The translations under genes and the position numbers were made by a program. The notes beneath the pieces were generated by a model, which was not told the origin of the DNA, did not search any database, and saw nothing but the letters and a program-made list of their open reading frames with translations. 8,764 bases of DNA from Flavobacteriales bacterium (GTDB lineage: Bacteria > Bacteroidota > Bacteroidia > Flavobacteriales_D > SKUL01): assembly GCA_007129985.1 (NCBI GenBank), contig SKUL01000026.1, forward strand, positions 1 through 8,764. Reading direction: 5' to 3'. Shown here piece by piece: positions 1 through 7,700 of this stretch. The stretch's first letter is position 1. Each line of letters begins with the position of its first letter.

Positions 1-350
1 GTATCAAGTGCAGCTACCTCTGCCGAGGTGAGCGGCTCAAATACCATATCGGTTAGTGTCACATTCAGTCGTTCAGGACGCCCATTAACGGGCACGTCAA
101 AAAACACGATTGGATTTTTGTGGTGCTCAAGCCGATATTGAGCTCCTTTCAACATCAAAAGCTTCATAGAAGCCGTTTCAGAGAGCTTTTCCTCACTGAT
201 GCCTTCCCACTGAAGCAGGTAACCACTTACTTCTCCTCGCGTCTCCGTTCGCGCAGGAGTGTCTGTGCGTGAGCGCTGAGCGAAGCCAGCCTCCGGCAAA
301 ATCACCAGTAGCCCCCCTAAAAAGGACAGATAAAAACGCCAATTTCTCAT
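1..350 (-). CDS. porU: Probable PorU, T9SS sortase (N-terminal part, cut by window edge)
   Basis: An open frame of 116 full codons runs from ATG at 350-348 off the left edge without a stop. It begins with a clear signal peptide: charged MRNWR, a hydrophobic stretch, then GFAQ with likely cleavage just before Gln26. The following region includes 'VFFDVPVNGRPERLNVTL' and 'FEPLTSAEVAAL'. This resembles the start of PorU proteins, where a short beta-rich propeptide-like segment precedes the peptidase C25 (gingipain-like) domain. PorU is the surface sortase of the type IX system; it removes the C-terminal signal of cargo and links cargo to the outer membrane, together with PorV. The C25 catalytic His and Cys lie outside the window, so the call rests on N-terminal resemblance and on the gldJ neighbourhood, which is a known location of porU-porV in flavobacteria. 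An AGAGG site four bases upstream supports this start. It could be another T9SS-associated exported protein. Confidence 0.62.
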   Translation of the reverse strand, partial: MRNWRFYLSFLGGLLVILPEAGFAQRSRTDTPARTETRGEVSGYLLQWEGISEEKLSETASMKLLMLKGAQYRLEHHKNPIVFFDVPVNGRPERLNVTLTDMVFEPLTSAEVAALD

Positions 351-354
351 TGTA

Positions 355-359
355 CCTCT
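355..359 (-). promoter_or_regulatory. Shine-Dalgarno-like site of the probable porU gene
   Basis: Read on the minus strand, the bases are AGAGG, followed by the four-base spacer TACA and then ATG at 350-348. Most starts in this window lack such a site, so it is useful in fixing the porU start. Confidence 0.4.
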
Positions 360-410
360 AAAAATGGTTATCTTGCCGCGTTAGTTTGGACGTCATTTTC
401 ACAGTAAACA

Positions 411-441
411 TTGCCTAAACGCACAGTCAAAAATAATATTG
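411..441 (+). promoter_or_regulatory. Candidate Bacteroidota-type promoter for the PorP/SprF-family gene
   Basis: TTG at 411-413 is followed after 20 bases by TAATATTG at 434-441. The Bacteroidota sigma-ABfr consensus is a -33 TTG/TTTG element, then 17-23 bases, then TAnnTTTG at -7. The -7 element here matches at all but one fixed position, and the spacing is in range. Transcription would start near 448, about 70 bases before the ATG at 519. The region is AT-rich, so a chance match is possible. Confidence 0.33.
428..435 (-). promoter_or_regulatory. Candidate -7 element for the divergent porU gene
   Basis: On the minus strand the bases read TATTTTTG, a full match to TAnnTTTG. I found no convincing -33 TTG at the expected distance; the nearest TTG is only 9 bases upstream. 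A start near 421 would give a leader of roughly 70 bases before the ATG at 350. The element overlaps the first bases of the plus-strand -7 element. Confidence 0.27.
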
Positions 442-518
442 CTGCAATTTTAACGAATGATGGCATTTCAAAATAATTCGTATTATTGGAGCTTCAAAAA
501 ATTGCACATTTGAGCGAT

Positions 519-1484
519 ATGTTGAGAAGATATTTGCCGGTAGCACTTGTAACAGTGGTACTTACAATATTCTGGCAAGAGGAAGGGAAGGCCCAGGACC
601 CGCAATTTTCCCAGTTCTATGCGAATCCTCTGTACCTGAATCCTGCCTTTGCCGGTAGTGCCCGTTGCCCACGGCTTGTGATGAATTATCGCAACCAGTG
701 GCCGGCAATTTCCGGAAACTTTGTAACCTACAGTGCGTCCTATGATCAGCACGTAGATCCGCTTTCAGGAGGTTTGGGTCTGTTGGTCACCAATGATGTT
801 GCGGGAACAGGAACACTCACCAATACCCGCATCAGCGGTATCTATTCGTACCAACGTCCAATCTCCAAAACATGGTCTATCAAAGCCGGTTTTGAAGTGA
901 CCTATTTTAATAAGTCTCTTGACTGGAATAAGCTGAAGTTTGGTGACCAGATAGACACTCGTCAAGGGTTTATTTATGCTACGCAAGATCTCCCTCGTGG
1001 AGGTACCGTGAGCAACATCGACTTTTCCAGTGGTCTTTTGCTTTTTAATGAAACCTATTTCTTTGGATTTGCCACACACCACCTCACTCAGCCCAACGAA
1101 TCGCTGATAGTGGGTACAAGTCGCCTGCCGCGTCGTTGGACTGCACACGCAGGAGCCACTTACCCTGTAGGAGGTCGTGACAGTGACGTAACACTCTCTC
1201 CCAATATTCTTTATATGGTGCAAGGAGATTTTCAGCAACTTAATCTGGGAATGTACGTAAACAAGTATCCCTTTGTACTGGGTGCCTGGTACCGATGGGA
1301 AGACGCTTTAATTATCATGTTGGGGGTTCAAACCAATTCAATTCGCTTCGGTTACAGCTACGACCTTACGCTGAACCGCTTGGGCATCGGAACCGGTGGC
1401 TCGCACGAAATTTCTGCTGCTTATCAGTTCAACTGCAAGCCTGCCAAAAGAAAGTTCCGGGTAATAAATTGCCCCTCTTTTTAG
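519..1484 (+). CDS. PorP/SprF-family type IX secretion outer-membrane protein
   Basis: This 321-residue protein has a signal peptide (MLRRYLP, a hydrophobic segment, then GKAQ with cleavage near residue 25-26). The family hallmark follows at once: 'DPQFSQFYANPLYLNPAFAG' at residues 27-46. The middle is made of alternating hydrophobic strands, as in outer-membrane beta-barrels. The C-terminus carries the other family signature, 'GSHEIS' followed by a strand and a Cys-containing tail ending 'CPSF'. PorP/SprF proteins are outer-membrane parts of T9SS; SprF is needed to export the gliding adhesin SprB. A TTG at 486 in the same frame would add 11 residues before the signal peptide; I prefer ATG 519 because it gives a compact, normal signal sequence. 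gldJ follows after 31 bp with no terminator between, so the two are probably cotranscribed. The family is clear, but which paralogue this is cannot be decided from one gene. Confidence 0.9.
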   Translation: MLRRYLPVALVTVVLTIFWQEEGKAQDPQFSQFYANPLYLNPAFAGSARCPRLVMNYRNQWPAISGNFVTYSASYDQHVDPLSGGLGLLVTNDVAGTGTLTNTRISGIYSYQRPISKTWSIKAGFEVTYFNKSLDWNKLKFGDQIDTRQGFIYATQDLPRGGTVSNIDFSSGLLLFNETYFFGFATHHLTQPNESLIVGTSRLPRRWTAHAGATYPVGGRDSDVTLSPNILYMVQGDFQQLNLGMYVNKYPFVLGAWYRWEDALIIMLGVQTNSIRFGYSYDLTLNRLGIGTGGSHEISAAYQFNCKPAKRKFRVINCPSF

Positions 1485-1515
1485 TTAGTTAAGACAAATC
1501 TGCAAAACCATAGCC

Positions 1516-3255
1516 ATGAAACAATCCGTGAAAAGCTTCCTTTTTGGAGTTATGCTTACCGGCGGTATCGCTGCGCTGATGAGCTCGTGTAATTATGAGC
1601 AATCAGGAGCAACAGGCTGGAATTACAACGACGAAAGAAACGGTGGTTTCGAGAAGGCTCCCTTTCTGGAGCAAGAAACCGGGCCAGGCCTCGTACTCAT
1701 CGAAGGGGGAACATTCTCGATGGGGCGTGCCGAACAAGACGTAATGTACGAATGGCATCACATGCCACGACGTGTAACCGTCTCGTCCTTCTATATGGAC
1801 GAGACCGAGGTTACCAACTTCTATTGGTTGGAATACCTCTACTGGCTGCGTCGAGTGTACGGAATGGACTACCCGGAAATCTACAAAAAAGCCCTCCCCG
1901 ACACCCTTGTTTGGAGAAGCAAGCTCGCATACAATGAACCATACGTAGAGTACTATTTGCGCCACCCTGCCTATCGCGATTATCCGGTTGTAGGTGTAAA
2001 CTGGCTTCAGGCGAACGATTTTTGCGCGTGGAGAACCGACCGCGTAAATGAGGCTATCCTCATACGCGAAGGTCTGTTTGAGCATTTCCCGCAGCAAACG
2101 AATGAAGAAAACTTTTCGACGGATGCATACCTCGCCGGCCAATACGAAGCCGGAAAGCGCGTGGATGGATTGATTGACTTTAACCCCAACCGCGAAACCC
2201 GTAACGTTCGTATGGAAGATGGTATTCTTCTTCCCCGTTACCGGCTGCCAACCGAAGCTGAATGGGAATTTGCTGCATTCGGTCTCGTTGGAAACTCCTA
2301 TCAGGAATTGATTAATGAACGGAGAATTTATCCCTGGAATGGGCACTTTGTGCGAAACGGGGACAATAACAGCCGCTATTATGGTGATATGATGGCCAAC
2401 TTTGTACGCGGACGTGGAGACTACATGGGTGTAGCTGGAAGTCTGAACGACAACGCCGATATTACTGCTCCTGTTTTTAGCTACGCCCCAAATGATTACG
2501 GCCTATACAACATGGCAGGTAATGTGAGTGAATGGGTGATGGACGTATATCGTCCGCTCTCACCGGAAGACAAGGATGACCTCAACCCATACCGTGGAAA
2601 TGTTTTCCAAACCAAAGTGCTCAACAGTGACGGTGCTATCGAGGATAAATTTGACGTTGTGGTTTACGATGTTCAAGGAATTCAGGAATACCTCGACAAA
2701 TTTGGTGAGTCAACCAAAAACCGGTTGGTTCCCGAAGAAGATCAGCTCCTTGAAACACTGGTGAACTATGCAGAGGAGGCAAACGAACTTTTGGAAGCGC
2801 GTAAGGATGACGCTGCTTACATGCGCATTCAGGATGGTGTGGATCTTATCAAATCTACTGACCTACGCATTGCCCCAAAATTGTTGAAAGGTATCTCCGA
2901 CTTTGTGGTACAGACTCCCGGTCAGCTTCGTATGCGAAATGTAACCCAGGAAGAAAACATTGATCGCCGCAATTACCAAATTGCCGATAACATTGACTTC
3001 CTCGATGGTGACCACCGCTCAAGCATCTACTTTGCGCAGGAGGCACCTGAAGGCAACATGATGTACGACTGGCAAACAGCAACTCTCGTGAGTAACCGCG
3101 CACGTGTTTACAAAGGTGGTTCATGGAGAGACCGAGCTTACTACCTCCACCCCGGAACTCGTCGTTTTCTGGATGAACGCCAGTCAACGGCAACCATTGG
3201 TTTCCGATGTGCCATGGCACGTGTGGGTAGCCCTCGCGGACTTGGGGCGAATTAA
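1516..3255 (+). CDS. gldJ: Gliding motility / T9SS lipoprotein GldJ
   Basis: A 579-residue lipoprotein, close in length to the Flavobacterium johnsoniae protein (about 560). The signal peptide ends in the lipobox LMSSC, with the lipidated Cys at residue 25. The mature start holds 'TGWNYN', then 'GPGLVLIEGGTFSMG', which opens a formylglycine-generating-enzyme (SUMF1)-like fold. Further landmarks are 'YMDETEVTNFYWLEY', 'YPVVGVNW', 'RLPTEAEWEFAA', 'GNVSEW' (335-340), 'KGGSWRDR' (533-540) and 'GFRCA' (562-566). GldJ belongs to the GldK/GldJ branch of this fold and is not expected to make formylglycine: by eye, neither position of the paired active-site cysteines holds Cys. About 190 residues separate GNVSEW from GGSWR, including a charged, probably helical stretch near 407-455. 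GldJ sits at the outer membrane and is needed for gliding and for stability of GldK, hence for secretion. It follows the PorP/SprF gene by 31 bp and is closed by a strong terminator. Confidence 0.95.
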   Translation: MKQSVKSFLFGVMLTGGIAALMSSCNYEQSGATGWNYNDERNGGFEKAPFLEQETGPGLVLIEGGTFSMGRAEQDVMYEWHHMPRRVTVSSFYMDETEVTNFYWLEYLYWLRRVYGMDYPEIYKKALPDTLVWRSKLAYNEPYVEYYLRHPAYRDYPVVGVNWLQANDFCAWRTDRVNEAILIREGLFEHFPQQTNEENFSTDAYLAGQYEAGKRVDGLIDFNPNRETRNVRMEDGILLPRYRLPTEAEWEFAAFGLVGNSYQELINERRIYPWNGHFVRNGDNNSRYYGDMMANFVRGRGDYMGVAGSLNDNADITAPVFSYAPNDYGLYNMAGNVSEWVMDVYRPLSPEDKDDLNPYRGNVFQTKVLNSDGAIEDKFDVVVYDVQGIQEYLDKFGESTKNRLVPEEDQLLETLVNYAEEANELLEARKDDAAYMRIQDGVDLIKSTDLRIAPKLLKGISDFVVQTPGQLRMRNVTQEENIDRRNYQIADNIDFLDGDHRSSIYFAQEAPEGNMMYDWQTATLVSNRARVYKGGSWRDRAYYLHPGTRRFLDERQSTATIGFRCAMARVGSPRGLGAN

Positions 3256-3280
3256 CCGGGAACAGTCAATAAAATTCGTT

Positions 3281-3318
3281 AACAACCCCGACCACTGAGG
3301 TCGGGGTTGTTTATTTTT
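3281..3318 (+). terminator. Rho-independent terminator after gldJ
   Basis: A perfect 13-bp inverted repeat (AACAACCCCGACC at 3281-3293 and its complement at 3299-3311) encloses the 5-base loop ACTGA. It is followed by TATTTTT. It lies 26 bp after the gldJ stop. The T-tract ends 7 bp before the murF ATG, so murF needs either readthrough or a promoter located in or before the hairpin. Confidence 0.88.
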
Positions 3319-3325
3319 AGCCCAT

Positions 3326-4636
3326 ATGTCTATCGAAGAGCTTTACAAGCGTTTCAAAGAGGGCAACGGAGTTTGCACCGATACACGCAACATCGTGAAA
3401 GGAAGCATGTTTTTCGCACTGAAAGGAGCACGCTTCAACGGAAATACATTCGCTGCACAAGCCCTGAAAGAAGGCAGCCATTATGCCGTGATTGACGAAG
3501 ACCCCAAAGATTGGGATGACCGCTTTATTCGCGTGGATTCGGTACTAGAAACGCTCCAAAAACTGGCTACAAATCACCGCCGGCAATTTAGTATTCCGGT
3601 AATTGGACTCACAGGAAGCAATGGTAAAACCACCAGCAAAGAGCTGATGGCTGCTGCGCTTGCACCGACTTTTCGTGTACACGCCACAAAAGGCAACCTC
3701 AACAATCATATTGGTGTGCCCCTCACCTTGCTCGCTATGAGAGACGATGCGCAAATCGCCATTATTGAAATGGGAGCCAACCAACCCAATGATATTGGCG
3801 AACTGTGCGGAATTGCCGAGCCTGATTTTGGTATTATCACCAACATTGGCTCCGCACACCTCGAAGGCTTTGGCGGAAAAGAGGGCGTGCGTAGGGCCAA
3901 AGGGCAGATGTACGACTATCAGCGCACCCGCAAGGGTAAACTGTTCGTGCATTGCAACGATGACGTGTTGATGGAGATGTCGGAAGGAATGGAGCGCATT
4001 ACCTACGCCACGAGCATGGAAAGTAAAGCGTCAGTTTGCGGAGAAAGCACAGGCAGTGAACTCTGTATGGCTTTTCGCTGGAAATCGGACCATTTCGAAT
4101 CAGATACCATCCAAACACAACTCAGCGGAACCTACAACCTGCCCAACTTTATGCTCGCTGTGTGCGTAGCCCATCATTTTGGTGTGGACAGCAAGGCCAT
4201 TTCGGATGCACTGGCGAACTATACCCCCGACAACAATCGCTCACAGGTGGTTATGGCAGGTTCTAATACGCTGATAATGGATGCCTACAACGCCAACCCT
4301 ACCAGCACCGAAGCTGCACTCAATGAGCTGGCGCGCACTTCGACCCAACTATCCAAAATGTGCATTCTGGGTGACATGCTGGAGCTTGGCGCCGATGAGG
4401 AAGCTGAGCATATCCGTATTGCACAGCTTGTGCATAAACTGGGTCTCGGGGGAATATTCGTCGGGTCGGCCTTTTGCCATGCTATTGAGAAAACAGCACT
4501 CCCCTTCGCTGCCTTTGAAGACACAAAAAAGGCCGGTTCGTATCTCAATACAAACCGGCCCTTGGGTAAGCTTATTCTCGTAAAAGGCTCCAGAGGCATC
4601 CAACTCGAGGGCCTTGTGCCGTTGTTGGGGGATTAA
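3326..4636 (+). CDS. murF: UDP-N-acetylmuramoyl-tripeptide--D-alanyl-D-alanine ligase (MurF)
   Basis: This cytoplasmic enzyme of 436 residues, a usual length for Bacteroidota MurF, uses ATP to join D-Ala-D-Ala to the UDP-MurNAc tripeptide. That is the last cytoplasmic step in building the peptidoglycan precursor peptide. All three Mur-ligase domains are visible. The N-terminal substrate domain has 'TDTRNIVKGSMFFALKG' near residues 18-34. The central ATPase domain has the P-loop TGSNGKTT (96-103), 'NLNNHIGVPLTLL' (124-136), 'EMGA' (148-151) and 'SAHLEGFG' (176-183); Lys192 in 'RRAKGQMYD' sits where Mur ligases carry a carbamylated lysine. The C-terminal domain has 'DAYNANPTS' (319-327), 'LGDMLELG' (348-355) and 'VKGSRG' (419-424). 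No residue looks missing. There is no Shine-Dalgarno site before the ATG at 3326. A terminator stands immediately upstream, so it is probably not simply part of the gldJ transcript. Confidence 0.96.
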   Translation: MSIEELYKRFKEGNGVCTDTRNIVKGSMFFALKGARFNGNTFAAQALKEGSHYAVIDEDPKDWDDRFIRVDSVLETLQKLATNHRRQFSIPVIGLTGSNGKTTSKELMAAALAPTFRVHATKGNLNNHIGVPLTLLAMRDDAQIAIIEMGANQPNDIGELCGIAEPDFGIITNIGSAHLEGFGGKEGVRRAKGQMYDYQRTRKGKLFVHCNDDVLMEMSEGMERITYATSMESKASVCGESTGSELCMAFRWKSDHFESDTIQTQLSGTYNLPNFMLAVCVAHHFGVDSKAISDALANYTPDNNRSQVVMAGSNTLIMDAYNANPTSTEAALNELARTSTQLSKMCILGDMLELGADEEAEHIRIAQLVHKLGLGGIFVGSAFCHAIEKTALPFAAFEDTKKAGSYLNTNRPLGKLILVKGSRGIQLEGLVPLLGD

Positions 4637-4687
4637 ATTCTAGATTACTCCTACACTCTTAAGAGCAGTCTATCGCACTCCATGTGC

Positions 4688-4714
4688 AAAAAAACTGATC
4701 CCCTTTCGGAGACC
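4688..4714 (-). terminator. Rho-independent terminator of the large minus-strand gene
   Basis: Read on the minus strand, GGTCTCC and GGGGATC pair as a 7-bp stem with two G-U wobbles around a GAAA tetraloop. AG and seven T residues follow (4694 to 4688). The two wobbles become C/A mismatches on the plus strand, so the structure acts in the minus direction. It begins 31 bp beyond the stop codon of the minus-strand gene (4748-4746). Confidence 0.7.
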
Positions 4715-4751
4715 GGCTTTTCATTACAGCTATTCGAGAAGCGGTTTATTT
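4712..4751 (+). terminator. Possible weak terminator for murF
   Basis: On the plus strand, ACCG(G)CTTTTC at 4712-4722 pairs with GAGAAGCGGT at 4736-4745. This gives ten pairs, including one U-G wobble, with one bulged G and a 13-base loop. The T-rich TTATTT follows. The loop is long and the T-tract short, so termination may be weak. It overlaps the minus-strand terminator by three bases and runs into the stop codon of the minus-strand gene. Confidence 0.38.
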
Positions 4752-7700
4752 CACAACGCTGAGTTTTACCGTATCAAAATCTTTGTTGTTTACGATAAGC
4801 TTGGCGATGTAGATTCCTGCGGGCCATCCGGTAACGTAAATTTCCTGAAATCCTGCATCGCTGGCGGCAAACTCGCGGACAAGCCTGCCATCCAGGTTAA
4901 AGATTTGCACCATACCCAGCCCCCCGGCCTCTTTGGGGTAGGTAAGCACTACCCGGTCTTTGGTGGGATTGGGCCACGCCTGAAGGTAGCGCTCAGGTAC
5001 ATTGTTTCTCTGAGATTTTGGTTTTCGGAAACTCCTCGGTTCGTCTTCTATCAGAAACGCTGGCAGACTATCTGACTCACCATGGGCATACAACCATCCC
5101 CAGGCGTTTCCATGTACAATAGGTTCATTTTGGAAAAAATCCCATGCCGTATTGATTTGCGCTGATGTCACCGTGTCGCTTGATGAGTAATCTATCACAA
5201 ACTGTTTCCAGTCTTTCAATACGGGTTCTAAATCAAGCGAGTCCAGTAATTGTTGAGCGAGTCCACTTTGCTGCAGGTCGTTGTATGCGCTAACCCTATA
5301 AAGCTTGTAGTAGTCATCACTGCGCTCTTGCACATAACTCATCCATTCTGCGCTTTCAATGGTGTCAGGGTGATGAAGAAAGTGGCGGTGAATGGCGCGT
5401 TCGGCTACGGATTTTTCATAGCTCCGTGCCGCTATTTCAGCTTGCAGTAAAATTCTCAGACCGGCAATTCCGGATGTCTGTGCATCGTCTACAAATTGCA
5501 TGAAGAACGGAGGTAAAATTTCATGTTCATGCAAGAAACGATACACATCTCCCGGAAGGCGAGAATTGGCTACAAGTACCTGTGTGAGGTGCCAGGGGTC
5601 AAAAGACTCAGCCGCCTCAATGGCTGCCATCAGTGCTTCCCGGCTCAGGGGATAACGAGCCAGCAACAAATCCCGCAAATAGGCAGATTCTTCGTTGTGA
5701 ATGTTTTGCAACAAATCCATAATATCTTCTGTTTCACCTCCATCAATGGTTGCCTGATAGATGGCGAGTGCAGATGTTAGGTGAGTCTCGGCATCACCGC
5801 GCGCGGACAGAAAAGTTGCAATCGGGTGTTTTTCCTCTCCCAAAGGTGTGAAGTTAGACCTGCAATACTCTTCATAGTCAAGTGGTACTTGCAAATACGT
5901 TGCTGTCAACACATTCTCCATATTGGGCTGGGGGCAATCAGGGTGGAGATAATCCATTTGTGGTGTGGAAATAGGGTCATCCAAGTGATGATACCGAAAC
6001 ATTAAGCCTTGTGTAGGATTAGTCAGGATACCATATTCATTGCTCACTCGCACATCACGGTATAGATTGGCACATGAATATGAAGGTATAGAGAATACAT
6101 TATTGGTCAAGTCCTGAGCAGAGGATGGCGCTCCTTGATCGTCCCGCCACTCACTAAGTGGTTGTAGAACAATATCCGATCTATCCATTGCTGTAAATAT
6201 GTTGCATCTGGTTTGCAGACCGGCCTGGGCTGTTTCTCCGCGGTTATCGCGCACTACACCAATACCAAAGTTCAAGGCATGAAACTGGTTTCTGTACACT
6301 TCATTTTCCACCGGTAAATCGCCCATGCTACTGTTGTCAACCACCAAACCTCCGTTGCGCGTTTGCTCCAGAGTAGAAAAGAAGTAATTTTCTTCCACGG
6401 TAAAGAGGTAACTGTTCAAGAGATAAACCCCAATGTTATGGGTAAAATTGGTAGAGGGATAATCAGGACTTGCTTCAGGAACTTCAAAATTGTTGAAGGT
6501 AATCGTCTCAAAACAAGAGCCCCAAACTATAATGCCTGTTCGGTTCAGTTGAAACTCCATGTTGGAAACGCTGAACGGGTGACTTTCTTCGCCGATTGAG
6601 ATGATACCAGTATTGAGCCGGTAAAAGGTTTGGTGCACGTTATCAGAAATGGGCAAGTTATCATGAGCTGACTCGTAAACGGCATTTTGACCTTCGACTC
6701 TGAATGTGGCGCTAACTGAGAGAATTCCTGTACCGCGATTTGCAATAGGCATTTCACTGAACTCTACCGTATTTCGAAAAGAGCTGTTGCGAAAACGTAT
6801 TTGGGATACCCTGAAAAGAACAGCGTGAGCCAATGGCAACAACTCAGGATCGTTCAACATGGCATCGGTTACAAAATCGCAATTAGTGAACATGCAAGCG
6901 TTTAGCCCTAGAGGTTGTTGATAACGCGTAATAGTTACACCGCGCTGGTTGTTTCTGAATCGGCTGTCGGTTGCCCTTATAATACCACCCCCAAACTCAT
7001 TGGTTTGAATACTGGCCGGAAAGGGATCAAAGCTCCCTTCACGACTTGATGCCATGGCGCCTACATAGGCGTTCTCAATCACGCTGTTGTTGGTCATGCT
7101 CAGGTATCCCTGGTTGGCAGCGGTTTGAGCAAGGTTTGCATTGCCGTGTACTTCTACACCAAGCCACAAATCGTTATGGCAAGGACCTGTGGTGAAAACG
7201 GTGTTATCCATGGTTAACCTTCCTCCGGGCTCAATAATCACACGGGCGTTCTGGTAAAATTCAAATCGCATATCAACCATTGTCACGTGAACTCCTGTGG
7301 GTATTACCAGCTCTTCTTCAATGCGTACTGTACCGTTTACGCTTAAATCAAAGGGGTTAGAATTGGGCTCCCACAATTCGGTTGTCTGCGCCGTGAATGA
7401 ACCATAAGGATAAGTAACTGGCAATGTTGAGTAGTCCAACTCTGTAATACTTTTCGGTAGGACATGGCAAATTATTCCGTCGGGGGGATTTGGAACCTCC
7501 AGATAATAGCTTCCGTAATTCAGCCCCGGTAATGCCTGATCAATCCAATTTTGCGGGTTTGGACTGTGCGGATCAACAAGGGCAGCAAGCCTATCATCAG
7601 TAGCAAAAACGAGCATTCCGTTGGAAAATGAGGCAATTTGGGAGCTTTCAAAATCAAGTGCGTTTGCCACAATTAATGGCTGCAAACCAGCTGAGGAGTT

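Noticed and set aside
481..488. TATTATTG as a second plus-strand -7 element
   Set aside because: No TTG lies 17-23 bases upstream, unlike the candidate at 434-441.
486..518. TTG at 486 as an upstream start for the PorP/SprF gene
   Set aside because: It would put 11 extra residues before an already complete signal peptide and has no Shine-Dalgarno support; ATG 519 is simpler.
765..1238. Open frame of 157 codons on the minus strand opposite the PorP/SprF gene
   Set aside because: It is fully contained in a well-recognised gene, and its sequence shows no signal, domain or repeat.
1485..1515. Possible promoter or terminator between the PorP/SprF gene and gldJ
   Set aside because: The 31-bp gap shows only a short TTAGTTAGTT duplication and no hairpin or promoter pattern, so cotranscription is the simpler reading.
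1603..2346. Open frame of 247 codons on the minus strand opposite gldJ
   Set aside because: It lies wholly inside gldJ, has a product with no recognisable motif, and is explained by codon bias of the opposite strand; gldJ's own protein is unmistakable.
3545..3952. Minus-strand open frame of 135 codons opposite murF
   Set aside because: It overlaps the conserved ATPase domain of murF throughout and has no features of its own.
4656..4665. Palindrome CTCTTAAGAG after murF
   Set aside because: It has no loop and no T-tract, so it cannot form a stable hairpin terminator. It could be a protein-binding palindrome but nothing else supports that.
5250..6599. Several short plus-strand open frames opposite the large exoprotein gene
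   Set aside because: All are 66-85 codons, lie inside the beta-helix and helical coding region, and have low-plausibility sequences; the minus-strand frame is continuous through them.
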